Positions 28,576-37,788 are shown, counted from the first letter of the stretch. The stretch is DNA of 64,000 nt from Alicyclobacillus tolerans (GCF_021739485.1 NZ_JAJFNK010000004.1:1-64000); one strand, 5' to 3'. Made by a program: numbers and translations. The notes: a model not told the origin generated them from the sequence alone.

Positions 28576-30117
28576 TTATTGCGCATTTCCTGACTCCTTC
28601 GGGCCTGGCAGGGGCTCCTTGAGCCGGGAGGCTGCTCCCCACGGGAGAAAGATGAGGACGGACACCAAGATCACGATGATGCTTCCCGTATCGACATTGA
28701 AGACCTTTTGGGCGCCGACTCCGCCGATATACGTCATGAGCGTCATGAACAGGATGTACACAATGTACCAAATTGCGTTCGCAAACCCTTCGCGAATCTT
28801 GTAGATGATGCCAAACACCACCGAACCAATCGCCAGCAGCAAAACCGCGTAAGGCACAGAAGGCCAGCCGCTCCAGTAGATGATTAAAGAGACCACAGCA
28901 AAGGCGATGACTGCAATGACCGAACCGCCCTTGAGCTTCGTCGGTCGCCCCGCCCTGCGCAGTGCCATCATAATGACTGGATTGGTCGCAAAAGCGATGT
29001 AACCTGCGACCACAGCGTCGTTAATGAGACTGTAAATGGAGGGCAGCGGCGACGAAATGTAAGCCAGCACGGCGCCAATCACAGCCAGAACCACGAGCGC
29101 CCACGCCGGAATCGAGTACTCCTGGTGGATTTCTTTCAGGCGGGAACTGACGAGGCCCGAACGGCTCATGGCGAACAGGACCCGGCTGCCTGCGCCTTGA
29201 TAGATGTAGCCTGTGACGAAAGGGCCAATCAACGCGATCGCGATGGTCACGGGAATCAACCAGCTTGCGTGCGCAGCCCCGGCAATGGTCAAAAATGGAT
29301 TCCCTGCAATGTGAGAAATGGAACCCCAAGCTCCGGACTGGAGTTTGAGTTGCGACCAGTTCAACGAGACGACAAACGCAACGGCAAACAGCACATACAC
29401 GAGGGTCTGGCCAATAATCACCCACATTAAAGAGCGGCGGAGGTGTTCGGGCCGTTTGATTTCTTCCGAGTAATCGACAATGACGCGGATGCCGCCGTAC
29501 GCGAACATCCCCAACGGAATAGCGGCCCAAACTCCGTTCATACCAAAGGGCATAAACCCGCCGAAATGCGTGAAATTCGCAAAGTGGGCGAAGGTGACGA
29601 ACCCAATCGCGGCCAAGATGTACAAAATCAGTTTAATGACGCCTAACAAATTCGTAGAGCGGGCGAACGACTTCACGCCGAAGTAGTTAAAAGGCACGAA
29701 GATCAGCAAAAAGACCGCGCCTAAAATCCCTCCCAAAGCAGTCGGGTTGCCGTGGGAGTTGATCAAATGAGGCCAGAAGTAATTGACGCCTTCCACAATC
29801 GCCAAGGCTTCAATCGGCGGGATAAACAAGTACCAGATGAGATTGGAAAAGGCGTTAATGAGGTTAGTCACCCGGCCGTAGGTGTACAGGCTGTACCGCG
29901 CCGGGCCCCCCGCTTCGGGATAGAGTTGTCCAAGCTCTACGTAGGTAAATACGACAAACGTGTACATGACGCCGCCAAGGATCCAGGCAAGGACGACTCC
30001 TGGACCGGCGATTGCCGCCATGCCGGCTGTACTAAACAGCACGCCGGTTCCGACTGTTCCAGAGATGCCGAGCACCACTTGATCGGCGGTCGACAGGCCC
30101 TTCTTCAGCTCGCTCAT
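28576..30117 (-). CDS. APC family amino acid permease
   Basis: 513-residue integral membrane protein with about twelve to fourteen hydrophobic segments. The N terminus shows the APC-superfamily pattern VVLGISGTVGTGVLF at TM1, with the GxG substrate-binding break, and YVELGQLYPEAGGPARY at TM2-3. It should be an H+-coupled amino acid or amine importer; the substrate cannot be assigned. The start at 30117 has GGGGAG about 8 nt upstream. It lies just upstream of the riboswitch unit on the same strand but is separated from it by that unit's own promoter. Confidence 0.88.
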   Translation of the reverse strand: MSELKKGLSTADQVVLGISGTVGTGVLFSTAGMAAIAGPGVVLAWILGGVMYTFVVFTYVELGQLYPEAGGPARYSLYTYGRVTNLINAFSNLIWYLFIPPIEALAIVEGVNYFWPHLINSHGNPTALGGILGAVFLLIFVPFNYFGVKSFARSTNLLGVIKLILYILAAIGFVTFAHFANFTHFGGFMPFGMNGVWAAIPLGMFAYGGIRVIVDYSEEIKRPEHLRRSLMWVIIGQTLVYVLFAVAFVVSLNWSQLKLQSGAWGSISHIAGNPFLTIAGAAHASWLIPVTIAIALIGPFVTGYIYQGAGSRVLFAMSRSGLVSSRLKEIHQEYSIPAWALVVLAVIGAVLAYISSPLPSIYSLINDAVVAGYIAFATNPVIMMALRRAGRPTKLKGGSVIAVIAFAVVSLIIYWSGWPSVPYAVLLLAIGSVVFGIIYKIREGFANAIWYIVYILFMTLMTYIGGVGAQKVFNVDTGSIIVILVSVLIFLPWGAASRLKEPLPGPKESGNAQ

Positions 30118-30244
30118 GAGACACTCCCCTTTCTTGCCATTGTTGAGTTGGTCCGGCCTTGTTATTAACACGATAGTGAGTCCGGTCCTTATTTATGTGT
30201 ATATTTCGATAATTTTGCGAAGAGCTCGAGGTAGGCGGACGTAC

Positions 30245-30284
30245 ACAAAAAACAACCGACTGCGGTGTGGTCGCACTCGGTTGT
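30245..30284 (-). terminator. Strong terminator of an orphan minus-strand transcript
   Basis: ACAACCGA plus TGCG on one side pair with CGCA plus TCGGTTGT on the other, with a single C-C mismatch (30252-30284). A run of six U follows on the minus strand. The histidine operon has its own hairpin about 370 nt upstream, so this one belongs to something transcribed in between; a plus-strand U-tract is shorter. Confidence 0.85.
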
Positions 30285-30301
30285 TTTAAACAGTACTTGT
30301 T

Positions 30302-30457
30302 TTAATGGGGCAGCCCCTCCAACTCGGAAACAGAAGCATTTGAATATTCAACTGGCCGAGAGCTCATTGAGCCAAAACTTTCTCCAAATTCTTTGGCGTC
30401 GTACCCGTCTTCGTCCCTTCATTTTTTGATCAACTCTTTTACCTTGAGATTTCTCAT
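30302..30457 (-). pseudogene. Small reading frame interrupted by an in-frame TGA, or a small RNA
   Basis: One minus-strand frame reads MRNLKVKELIKK, then TGA, then 38 codons beginning RDEDGYDAKEFGESF and ending SELEGLPH before TAA. The second part has protein-like composition. The TAA is 17 nt before a strong terminator. No Shine-Dalgarno precedes the ATG. It could be a decayed small gene, a read-through frame, or a noncoding RNA. A weak promoter (TTGGGG, 17 nt, TACTTT at 30479-30484) is in place for a transcript of about 230 nt. No family is recognised. Confidence 0.3.
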
Positions 30458-30527
30458 TCATGTCTAGAGAGGCTGATCAAAGTACGGAGCGATACGTGCC
30501 GCCCCAAAACACAAGGAGGAATTTCAC

Positions 30528-30602
30528 ATGGCGTTGTGTGTGTTCAGTCCATTGGACTCGGCTCCTTTCTCTTACAGTTCTATTTTGTGCTCCCTAATTT
30601 AA
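30528..30602 (+). CDS. Possible 24-residue peptide with a strong ribosome site
   Basis: AAGGAGGAATTTCAC stands directly before an ATG that opens a 24-codon frame ending in TAA at 30602. The peptide is hydrophobic and Ser/Cys-containing (starts MALCVFSPL). The Shine-Dalgarno is as good as any in the window, but no promoter or family is evident, so expression is uncertain. Confidence 0.3.
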   Translation: MALCVFSPLDSAPFSYSSILCSLI

Positions 30603-30651
30603 AACTTACTGATACAAATGAGCTATTTATGTGAACTCAGTAGTCCATTTA

Positions 30652-30694
30652 TACTATAAAGCGGCGCAGACAGGTCGAAACCAGCCGCGCCGCT
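30652..30694 (-). terminator. Probable terminator of the histidine operon
   Basis: AGCGGCGC (30660-30667) and GCGCCGCT (30687-30694) form an 8-bp GC-rich stem about 60 nt past the hisIE stop, followed on the minus strand by a U/A-rich tract (TTTATAGTATAAA). Confidence 0.65.
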
Positions 30695-30755
30695 CCTTCT
30701 TATGTTGCTGCCATCACCGTTCCCATTGTTGTGTCCGTGTTGAAACCTGCGACCG

Positions 30756-31652
30756 TCAGCCCTTAGCACGGTGACGCTGAGCCAAAACGCCGTAGACATC
30801 ACTCGGTTCGAGACCCGTCTGTTTCCACAAAGCCATCAGGTGGAACAAAAGGTCCGCGCTCTCTTCACACAGGTCCTTTTGGCCTGCTTCGGAGACGGCG
30901 GCATTTTTGGCGGCGATGGCCACCTCCACGCCTTCTTCCCCCACCTTTTTGGCGGTCTTATCGACGCCGTGCTCAAACAGGTAAGTCGTATACGACCCTT
31001 GGGGACGCTCGACCCAGCGCGAGTGGATGACCTGCCACAGCTCTTGCAGGACGGCTTCGTCCGCCCCATCGGACGAAGCCGTCGTCCGAGCCGCAGTTCG
31101 GCCCGCCTGGGACACAACCTCGGACGCTGAGGAACCGGCTGACGTGTCCACAGCAGGCCCTTCATTCCCTGCAGCGATGCCCTCCGCGTGTTGTTCCCGA
31201 GACACGGCAGGGTTCTTGTGTTCCATATTGCGATAAAAGCAAGAGTACTCTCCTGTATGACACGCAGGTCCCGCCGGCCGAACGAGGTAGAGTACGGCGT
31301 CTCCGTCACAGTCTATGCGCACCTGGACAACGGTTTGGACATTGCCCGAAGTCTCGCCCTTTCGCCAGTAATCCTGCCTCGACCGGCTCCAAAACCACGC
31401 CTGTCCGGTGCCCAACGTACGCTTTAAAGCCTCCCGGTTGGCGTAAGCCAAGGTGAGGACTGCACCGGTCTGTTCGTCCTGAACGACGACAGGAACCAAA
31501 CCCGTCTGCGTATCGTAACGCACCATTTCAAGAGGCACCGTTTCCACCGCCTTGGGAGCCAAAAAGGGCTGCGTCAAGGGTGTTGCGCTTGTTGCACTGG
31601 CTTGGCCGGCCAGCGGCTGTCTCGAAGCCGTTATCCCTTGGTTTTTGTCCAC
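30756..31652 (-). CDS. hisI: Bifunctional phosphoribosyl-AMP cyclohydrolase / phosphoribosyl-ATP diphosphatase
   Basis: Fusion enzyme (HisIE) for steps two and three of histidine synthesis. The HisI domain (about residues 40-145) shows [23 protein letters not shown] and [11 protein letters not shown] with its zinc cysteines. The HisE domain (about 208-298) shows [22 protein letters not shown]. At 298 residues it is much longer than the usual 200-215 because of a 35-residue N-terminal extension and a 55-60 residue Ala/Ser/Glu-rich interdomain linker. The GTG start lies inside the end of hisF (22-nt overlap) and has AAGGGGGTG upstream. Confidence 0.95.
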   Translation of the reverse strand: MDKNQGITASRQPLAGQASATSATPLTQPFLAPKAVETVPLEMVRYDTQTGLVPVVVQDEQTGAVLTLAYANREALKRTLGTGQAWFWSRSRQDYWRKGETSGNVQTVVQVRIDCDGDAVLYLVRPAGPACHTGEYSCFYRNMEHKNPAVSREQHAEGIAAGNEGPAVDTSAGSSASEVVSQAGRTAARTTASSDGADEAVLQELWQVIHSRWVERPQGSYTTYLFEHGVDKTAKKVGEEGVEVAIAAKNAAVSEAGQKDLCEESADLLFHLMALWKQTGLEPSDVYGVLAQRHRAKG

Positions 31653-32410
31653 CGGACAGGCACCCCCTTGTGATGCAGATAGGACTTGATTTCTCCAATG
31701 GACGTTTCCGCAAAGTGAAACACACTGGCAGCCAAGGCCGCGTCTGCCTTGCCCTGAGTGAGTACTGTGTAAAAGTGCTCTTTCGCGCCGGCCCCTCCGC
31801 TTGCAATGACTGGGACGTGGACAGCATCCGCGACCAGTTCCGTTAAGATGAGGTCATAGCCTTCCCGCGTCCCGTCCTGGCGGAAACTCGTCAACAAGAT
31901 TTCGCCGGCGCCCAGTTCTACGGCTCGCTTTGCCCAACTGATGACGTCCATGCCTGTGCCGACTTTGCCGCCTTTCACCATGACCTCGTAAGTGCCCATG
32001 TTTTCGTTCAAGTTGGCGTCGATGGCTACGACGATGCACTGTTCCCCGAAGCGCTTTGCCGCTTCGCGAATCAACTGCGGGTTCTTGACAGCGCCGGTGT
32101 TCATAGACACCTTGTCAGCGCCCGCCAGCAGAAGTTCACGGACGTCGTCGACCGTAGAGACCCCGCCCCCAACTGTCAGTGGGATGTTCACTTTAGAAGC
32201 GACCTCCTCGACGACCTTGCGCATCGCCAACCGGCCTTGCTCGGAAGCGGAAATGTCCAGCAGGACCAACTCGTCCGCACCTTCCCGGGAATAGACCTCC
32301 GCCAACTCCACCGGGTCGCCTGCGTCGCGGCGGTTTTGCAGAAAACCGACGTGTTTGACCACCCGTCCATCCAAGACGTCAAAACAAGGTACAATCCGTT
32401 TTGTCAGCAT
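31631..32410 (-). CDS. hisF: Imidazole glycerol phosphate synthase subunit HisF
   Basis: 259-residue (beta-alpha)8 cyclase subunit that uses ammonia from HisH to form imidazole glycerol phosphate and AICAR. The N-terminal [20 protein letters not shown] segment carries the catalytic Asp near residue 11, [10 protein letters not shown] near 83 and [13 protein letters not shown] near 222 are phosphate-binding segments. Its ATG overlaps the hisA stop by 7 nt and its end overlaps hisIE, so translation through the operon is coupled. Confidence 0.97.
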   Translation of the reverse strand: MLTKRIVPCFDVLDGRVVKHVGFLQNRRDAGDPVELAEVYSREGADELVLLDISASEQGRLAMRKVVEEVASKVNIPLTVGGGVSTVDDVRELLLAGADKVSMNTGAVKNPQLIREAAKRFGEQCIVVAIDANLNENMGTYEVMVKGGKVGTGMDVISWAKRAVELGAGEILLTSFRQDGTREGYDLILTELVADAVHVPVIASGGAGAKEHFYTVLTQGKADAALAASVFHFAETSIGEIKSYLHHKGVPVRWTKTKG

Positions 32411-33162
32411 GATTCCACCGTCCTCGCCGCAGCGATGGCCTCTTTGATGTCGAGTGTCCCATCGTACAGCGCTCGCCCTAAAATGACGCCGTATAACCCA
32501 GCATTCCTGGCTGCGCTGACGTCGTCCAGGTTTTTGACGCCGCCCGAAGCAATCGCCAAAAGTCCCGCTTCGTCCTGAATTTGCCGGGCGAGCGAAACAT
32601 TGGCACCCGTCAGGGTTCCATCGCGATCGACGTCCGTCACCAGGGCATAGCGCACACCCACTTGATGCAGCTTCGCTGCAACGCTCACGAGAGTGACGTC
32701 AGTTTGCTCCGTCCATCCGTGCACGGCCATTTTTCCGCCTCGCCCGTCGAGCCCCACGATGAGAGCTTCCGAACCAAACCGCGAAACGGCCTGTTCCATG
32801 AACGCTTCATCCATGGCAGCTGTGCCAATCACGCACCGAGTCACCCCGGCTTCCATCCAGCGGCTGATGGAGTCGTGGGTGCGAATGCCTCCGCCCACTT
32901 CCAGCCGCGCGCCGTACACTTCCGCCTGTCTGGCAATGTCTGCGATGATGTTCACGTTCTCTCCGGTTCCCGATTTGGCACCGTCCAAATCCACTACATG
33001 CAGCCACTTGGCACCGGCATCGAGCCATTTCTTCGCCATTTCGACAGGGTCTTTGCTGTACTGGGTTTTTGCGTTGTAGTCGCCGCGCAAAAGCCGTACG
33101 CACTCTCCCCCGAGAATGTCGATGGCCGGATATACGTCAAATGCGGGATTGAGTTCAGTCAC
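32404..33162 (-). CDS. hisA: Phosphoribosylformimino-AICAR ribotide isomerase HisA
   Basis: 252-residue (beta-alpha)8 isomerase. [15 protein letters not shown] near residue 10 has the catalytic Asp, [12 protein letters not shown] near 80 and [12 protein letters not shown] near 200 are phosphate sites, and [12 protein letters not shown] holds the second catalytic Asp. The GTG at 33162 is chosen because GAGGGG is 6 nt upstream; it overlaps hisH by 8 nt. An in-frame extension through hisH is an artefact. Confidence 0.96.
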   Translation of the reverse strand: MTELNPAFDVYPAIDILGGECVRLLRGDYNAKTQYSKDPVEMAKKWLDAGAKWLHVVDLDGAKSGTGENVNIIADIARQAEVYGARLEVGGGIRTHDSISRWMEAGVTRCVIGTAAMDEAFMEQAVSRFGSEALIVGLDGRGGKMAVHGWTEQTDVTLVSVAAKLHQVGVRYALVTDVDRDGTLTGANVSLARQIQDEAGLLAIASGGVKNLDDVSAARNAGLYGVILGRALYDGTLDIKEAIAAARTVESC

Positions 33163-33823
33163 GCGCAACCCCTCCCTTCGCAAGCGGCTCTGTGGCACCG
33201 CACAACTGAACGAAATTGCGAAGGAGCTTCTCCCCCACTTCTCCGCTCTTTTCGGGGTGGAACTGGGTTCCGTAGATGTGGTCTCTCGCGACCACCGCCG
33301 GTACCGCAATCCCCCCGTACTGCGCACTGGCGAGCAAGTGGTCTTCGTCCTGAAGCAACGCGTAGTACGAATGAACAAAGTACACGTAGTCACCTTTTTC
33401 TACCCCTTGCAAAAGGGGGTGTCCTTTAACAGTCTCGAGCGTATTCCAGCCCATGTGCGGAACTTTCATGTCGCCCGAAAAGCGGACGACGCGTCCAGGC
33501 AAAAGGCCCAATCCGACGTGAGAGCCGTGTTCCTCGCTCACCGAAAACAGCAGCTGCATGCCTAAGCAAATGCCGAACAAAGGCAATCCGTCCCGGGCGA
33601 CCTGCTTGACCACGTGCAGCAAGCCCGAGGCGCGAAGTTGAAACATCGCGTCGCCAAAAGCTCCAACCCCCGGCATGACCACCCCGTGGACAGTCTGGCC
33701 GGAGGACACCAGTTCCTCCCATTCCTCTTTGCGCGCCACCACGTGCGTTTCTCCGCCCGCGCGGTGAAAGCCGCTTTGTACGCTGGAAAGGTTCCCAATC
33801 CCAAGGTCGAGCAACGCGATCAT
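33155..33823 (-). CDS. hisH: Imidazole glycerol phosphate synthase glutaminase subunit HisH
   Basis: 222-residue class I glutamine amidotransferase that supplies ammonia to HisF. The nucleophile loop FGICLGMQLLF places Cys near residue 86, and the His/Glu pair is in YGTQFHPEKSG near residue 200. IALLDLGIGNLSSV is the usual start. It overlaps both hisB (4 nt) and hisA (8 nt). Confidence 0.97.
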   Translation of the reverse strand: MIALLDLGIGNLSSVQSGFHRAGGETHVVARKEEWEELVSSGQTVHGVVMPGVGAFGDAMFQLRASGLLHVVKQVARDGLPLFGICLGMQLLFSVSEEHGSHVGLGLLPGRVVRFSGDMKVPHMGWNTLETVKGHPLLQGVEKGDYVYFVHSYYALLQDEDHLLASAQYGGIAVPAVVARDHIYGTQFHPEKSGEVGEKLLRNFVQLCGATEPLAKGGVARD

Positions 33824-34428
33824 TCCAACACCCCCTTGCTGCTCAAAACGCCGTTTGCCTCGACAACCACCGCTTCGCGCAGCGCCGCCGCAGTCGCCTT
33901 AAACAAGGCCTCTACCATGTGATGGCTGTTTTCTCCGTACAAGATGGCCAGATGCAAGTTCAGACGCCCTTCGTTCACAAACGACTTGAAAAACTCGCTG
34001 ACCAACTCCGTTGGAAAGGTTCCGATCCGCTCGGCCGGAATTTCCCCTTGCAGCACGAACGCAGGCCGCCCAGACAAGTCCACGACGGCCCGGGCCAACG
34101 TCTCGTCCATCGGGGTGTGGCGTTCCCCGTATCTGCGGATTCCCTTCTTGTCGCCCAAGGCTTGGTGCAACGCACGGCCCAGGCTGAGTCCGATGTCTTC
34201 GACAAGGTGGTGGTCGTCCACGTCGATGTCCCCGTCCGCTGCAATTTTCAAGTCAAAACGCCCATGCACCGCAAACAGGTGCAGCATGTGGCGCAAAAAC
34301 GGTACGGGAAAGTCGAGTTCACACACGCCCGTCCCATGCAGAGAAAGGCTGAGGTCCACGCGCGTCTCTCCAGTAACGCGGTGAATCGTCGCTTGAAACG
34401 GCGCATTGTTTTCACGAAGTGGTGTCAC
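33820..34428 (-). CDS. hisB: Imidazoleglycerol-phosphate dehydratase HisB
   Basis: Monofunctional dehydratase of 202 residues, manganese-dependent. The two repeated metal motifs are DDHHLVEDIG near residue 74 and SHHMVEALFK near 173, with HMLHLFAVHG and TFPTELVSEFF also visible. No HisN phosphatase domain is fused. The GTG start overlaps the hisD stop by GTGA. Confidence 0.97.
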   Translation of the reverse strand: MTPLRENNAPFQATIHRVTGETRVDLSLSLHGTGVCELDFPVPFLRHMLHLFAVHGRFDLKIAADGDIDVDDHHLVEDIGLSLGRALHQALGDKKGIRRYGERHTPMDETLARAVVDLSGRPAFVLQGEIPAERIGTFPTELVSEFFKSFVNEGRLNLHLAILYGENSHHMVEALFKATAAALREAVVVEANGVLSSKGVLE

Positions 34429-35747
34429 GCCTTGTCTCCCCCTGTCAAGCGGTCTGTGAAACGGTCTTTCAGGCGGATTGAGACGGAACGCGCATGAGCC
34501 GTTAGTCCTTCAGCCTGAGCAAGTTCTTCAATGTGGCGCGCGTGGCGCACCAACGTCTCCCGCTGATACTCGACGAACGTCATTCTGCGCAGAAAGTCGT
34601 CCACGCCAAGACCTGAAGCGTACCGGGCGCTGCCGTGGGTGGGCAGCACGTGGTTCGTTCCTGCGTAGTAATCGCCGACGGGTTCGGGCGAGTACGGACC
34701 TAAAAACACAGCTCCAGCCCGACGGATTTTCGGCAGCAGCTGTTCCGGGTTATACACCAGCAGTTCAACGTGCTCAGGCGCACTGGCGTTCACCACGTCG
34801 GCCGCCTGTACGAGGTTGTCGACGAAAACCACGGCGCCCCACTGATTGAGGGCCGCAGCCGCGATCTCTTTCCGAGGCAGGTGCTCGAGTTGCTCGGTCA
34901 ACGCCGCGTCTAACGCGTCGGCAAGTTCTGGTTGAGTCGTTACGCACACCGCGCCTGCCTGCGGGTCGTGCTCGGCTTGGGCCAGCATATCGGCTGCAAC
35001 GTACGAAGGGTCTGCGGAATGGTCCGCGACAATGAACACTTCGCTGGGGCCGGCGATGCTGTCGATGCCGACGTCTCCCATCACTTCCCGTTTGGCCAAG
35101 GCCACATACAAATTCCCGGGTCCAACCACCTTGTCGACTTTGGGAATCGACTCCGTCCCGTAGGCGAGGGCCGCGATGGCCTGTGCCCCGCCGATGCGGT
35201 ACACCTCAGTGATTCCCGCGAGGTAAGCGGCGGCCAGCACCAGCGGATGCGGCTCGTCTGTGCCTGGAGACGGCGGCGAAACCAACGCGATCCCCTGAAC
35301 CCCAGCTACCTGAGCCGGGATGACGTTCATCAGCACGGTCGATGGATAAGCCGCCCGGCCCCCCGGCGCATAGACGCCGACGCGGGTTAACGCTCGAAAC
35401 GTCATTCCCAACCGTTCCCCGTCTTCCCCAGTGACCACGACATCCTGGCGGCGTTGGGCTTCGTGGAACCGCCGGATCCGCTGCTGCGCTGCCTGCAGAG
35501 CTTCTTTTAAAGACTCAGGGAGTTCTTTCCACGCCTGTTCCAAACGCTCCGGCGCCACAGCCAGCGGCCAGTCTGCCTCTAAAGCTCCTTGGCAGTTGTC
35601 AAATTTCGCAGTGTACTTCCGAACAGCGGCATCGCTTTGTGCCCGGACGTCGGCAACGACCTCCTGTACCGTTTGGATAGCCTGCTGATTCGAGCCGCCA
35701 GTGCGTTTCCAGTCCCACGAGGTATAGCTTTCCCTTCGCAGTTTCAC
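34425..35747 (-). CDS. hisD: Histidinol dehydrogenase HisD
   Basis: 440-residue zinc enzyme that performs the last two oxidations to L-histidine with NAD. GVYAPGGRAAYPSTVLMN near residue 125, DSIAGPSEVFIVAD near 225, EHDPQAG near 262 (zinc ligands Gln/His), and SAPEHVELL near 320 are family signatures. The GTG start overlaps the hisG stop by GTGA. Confidence 0.97.
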   Translation of the reverse strand: MKLRRESYTSWDWKRTGGSNQQAIQTVQEVVADVRAQSDAAVRKYTAKFDNCQGALEADWPLAVAPERLEQAWKELPESLKEALQAAQQRIRRFHEAQRRQDVVVTGEDGERLGMTFRALTRVGVYAPGGRAAYPSTVLMNVIPAQVAGVQGIALVSPPSPGTDEPHPLVLAAAYLAGITEVYRIGGAQAIAALAYGTESIPKVDKVVGPGNLYVALAKREVMGDVGIDSIAGPSEVFIVADHSADPSYVAADMLAQAEHDPQAGAVCVTTQPELADALDAALTEQLEHLPRKEIAAAALNQWGAVVFVDNLVQAADVVNASAPEHVELLVYNPEQLLPKIRRAGAVFLGPYSPEPVGDYYAGTNHVLPTHGSARYASGLGVDDFLRRMTFVEYQRETLVRHARHIEELAQAEGLTAHARSVSIRLKDRFTDRLTGGDKA

Positions 35748-36388
35748 TTTTCAACGGCCTCCCTGGTATCGATTACCCTGGCCAAGGCCTGGGTAATTTG
35801 TTCAATCGTGCTTCGCTGGGTGCGGTAGCTCGAGCGATTGGCAATCAGCCGCGCCGAGATGTCAATCACGTCGTCAAATACCACCAGCCCGTTGGCTTCC
35901 AGGGTCGCTCCTGTCTGAACCAAGTCGAAAATCCGGTCTGTCAGGCCAATCACGGCAGCCAGTTCAATCGATCCGCTCAACAAGACAATTTCTACGGCTT
36001 CCCCGAGGCTGCGAAAATACTGATCGGCTAACTGGGGGTACTTCGTCGCCACCCTGCGCGGCCGCAGCGCTTGGTCCTTGGGCCGGCCCGCGACGCACAG
36101 TTTGCAGCGGGCAGCGCCAAGGTCCAGCAGTTCATACACGTCGCGCTCGCTTTCGAGCAAAATGTCTTTTCCTACCACGCCGATGTCGGCCACGCCAAAC
36201 GAGACGTAAGTCGGAACGTCCACCGGTTTCGCCAGCAAAAACCTGAGCTCGCCAAATTCCTCGGATTTCAGTTCGAACACCAGGGCGCGGCTGTCATCGA
36301 GATCGGATGGCGTCGGCAAACCCGCCTTCTCCCATAAAGGCATGACGTCGTCTGCGGTGCGTCCCTTTGCAAGCGCAATCGTCAGCAT
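35744..36388 (-). CDS. hisG: ATP phosphoribosyltransferase, short form HisG
   Basis: Catalyses the first committed step, ATP plus PRPP to phosphoribosyl-ATP. The 214-residue length without the C-terminal regulatory domain marks the short form, which works as a hetero-octamer with HisZ, encoded next door. The start MLTIALAKGR at 36388 follows AGGGAGG at about 7 nt; an upstream 35-residue extension lies within hisZ and is rejected. DIGVVGKDIL and LLSGSIELAAVIGL are typical segments. It overlaps hisZ by 7 nt. Confidence 0.96.
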   Translation of the reverse strand: MLTIALAKGRTADDVMPLWEKAGLPTPSDLDDSRALVFELKSEEFGELRFLLAKPVDVPTYVSFGVADIGVVGKDILLESERDVYELLDLGAARCKLCVAGRPKDQALRPRRVATKYPQLADQYFRSLGEAVEIVLLSGSIELAAVIGLTDRIFDLVQTGATLEANGLVVFDDVIDISARLIANRSSYRTQRSTIEQITQALARVIDTREAVEK

Positions 36389-37515
36389 GTTTCGCCCTCC
36401 CTTTGTTCCGTCGTCTCGCTTTTTCGCCCATCCTGCGTTTCGCCCGTCGCGGCATCCAGCCGAGCGACCGGCACTGCACTGGGAGTCAACCACTCGCCAT
36501 CGGTCACCACGCTTAACAGGCGTTCAACCTCAAACGTAAAACCCACGGCCGGGGAGGCTGCCCCAAATTCCGTCAGCAAGTTGTCGTACCGTCCGCCTAG
36601 CGCAATCGGTGCACCGACCCCCGTCGTAAACACCTCAAACACCATTCCGGTGTAATACGCCAGTTCGCGGTGCAGCGTCAAATCAAACGTCAGCTGGTGG
36701 TTGAGCTTTCTTTGCTTTAGTAAATCCGCAAACTGCAGTAAATCCCCCCACACCGACAACACCAAATCTCCGCTGGGCTGTCCTTCAAACCGGCCCTTCA
36801 GTTCCGGTGAAAACGAATCCGGTTCGTAAGGATTGAGCGACCCGAGCAGAGTCAGCACGTCGCTGTCGATGTGGTACTGCGCAAACTGCCTGCGAAAGCC
36901 GACGTAGTCCCCTTGGCTCAGTAATCCGAGCAACCCGCCCAAGGCCCCTTCCGGTGTCCCAAACGCCTTCAAAAACGCCGGGGCGAACAACGCGTGGCTG
37001 ACGACCATTTGCCAATCCGACAGCTTGAGGCTCTGCATGGCGTGCTGGCAAACGGCAATCAATTCGCAGTCTGTATCGACGTCGCCTTGTCCAATCCACT
37101 CGACTCCCACTTGCGTAGATTCAGCCGCTTTTCCACTCAGCCAGCTCAGTGAAGCGGGGTCGTTGGTACGCCGGTAGACGCGCTCTGCATAACACCAACG
37201 GACCTCTTGGCGTCCCCCTGCAATCAGCGGTGCAGCCATGCGCGCTATCGACGGGGTCATGTCCGGTCGCAGCGCGACAGCTCGTCCGGAAGGATCAAAC
37301 AGTTGCACCCAATCTTCTGCTTCCAAAGGAGTTCGCCCGCGAAGCAGGGTATCTACATATTCAAATGCGCCGCTGGACACCATGTCGTACCCGCGCTGTT
37401 CGAAAAACGTCAACAATTGATTTTCCAATTGCCGTCGGCGTTTTGCCTGTTCCGGGTACACGTCCCGCATACCTAGGGGCTGATTTGCCCAGTTGCGTTT
37501 CATATCCAATGTCAT
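36382..37515 (-). CDS. hisZ: ATP phosphoribosyltransferase regulatory subunit HisZ
   Basis: 377-residue histidyl-tRNA-synthetase paralogue without the anticodon domain; it is the regulatory partner of short HisG and binds histidine for feedback control. MRDVYPEQAKRRRQLEN, GYDMVSSGAFEYVD and LRPDMTPSIARM are class II synthetase-like segments. The C-terminal 25 residues are a charged, low-complexity tail. The ATG at 37515 follows GAGGTGG at 7 nt. It is the first gene of the operon. Confidence 0.95.
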   Translation of the reverse strand: MTLDMKRNWANQPLGMRDVYPEQAKRRRQLENQLLTFFEQRGYDMVSSGAFEYVDTLLRGRTPLEAEDWVQLFDPSGRAVALRPDMTPSIARMAAPLIAGGRQEVRWCYAERVYRRTNDPASLSWLSGKAAESTQVGVEWIGQGDVDTDCELIAVCQHAMQSLKLSDWQMVVSHALFAPAFLKAFGTPEGALGGLLGLLSQGDYVGFRRQFAQYHIDSDVLTLLGSLNPYEPDSFSPELKGRFEGQPSGDLVLSVWGDLLQFADLLKQRKLNHQLTFDLTLHRELAYYTGMVFEVFTTGVGAPIALGGRYDNLLTEFGAASPAVGFTFEVERLLSVVTDGEWLTPSAVPVARLDAATGETQDGRKSETTEQREGETC

Positions 37516-37649
37516 TTTGTCCACCTCGCCAACAAAGGTTCACTTTAACATCCGCTTTGTGGTTTTCCTTTGCCGGCCCTTCTGAATGGGTTCTTCAGTC
37601 ACTTTAGCACAGCAGCAGCGGTAACCATCCGATTTTACTGATTTTCTTG

Positions 37650-37689
37650 GCGAACTAGATTGCTTTACTCACCTTTTGCTTTAGTTCGC
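37650..37689 (-). promoter_or_regulatory. Inverted repeat in the histidine operon leader
   Basis: GCGAACTA (37650-37657) and TAGTTCGC (37682-37689) are perfect 8-bp arms separated by 24 nt, lying about 17-56 nt downstream of the predicted transcription start. It could be a repressor operator dyad or the base of an RNA hairpin. No canonical T-box sequence is seen. Confidence 0.5.
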
Positions 37690-37712
37690 TAATAAGGTAA
37701 AGGATATGTTTG

Positions 37713-37741
37713 ATTCTAACTTGGCTTTGCAACTGCGTCAA
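37713..37741 (-). promoter_or_regulatory. Promoter of the histidine operon
   Basis: On the minus strand TTGACG (37736-37741), exactly 17 nt, then TAGAAT (37713-37718) form a strong sigma-A-type promoter. The start would be near 37706, giving a leader of about 190 nt before hisZ. Confidence 0.75.
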
Positions 37742-37744
37742 GAA

Positions 37745-37788
37745 ATAAAAAGAACAGCCCAAGGATGCGAGCATCCATGCAACTGTTC
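37745..37788 (-). terminator. Terminator of ispG
   Basis: GAACAG and CTGTTC form the base, and GGATGC and GCATCC the upper stem, followed on the minus strand by a CTTTTTATTT tract. It lies about 100 nt past the ispG stop and directly upstream of the histidine promoter. Confidence 0.85.

Noticed and set aside
37600..37640. T-box-like sequence in the histidine leader
   Set aside because: The minus strand reads TGGTTACCGC rather than the TGGNACCGCG core, there is one base too many in the bulge, and no terminator/antiterminator pair or specifier stem follows.
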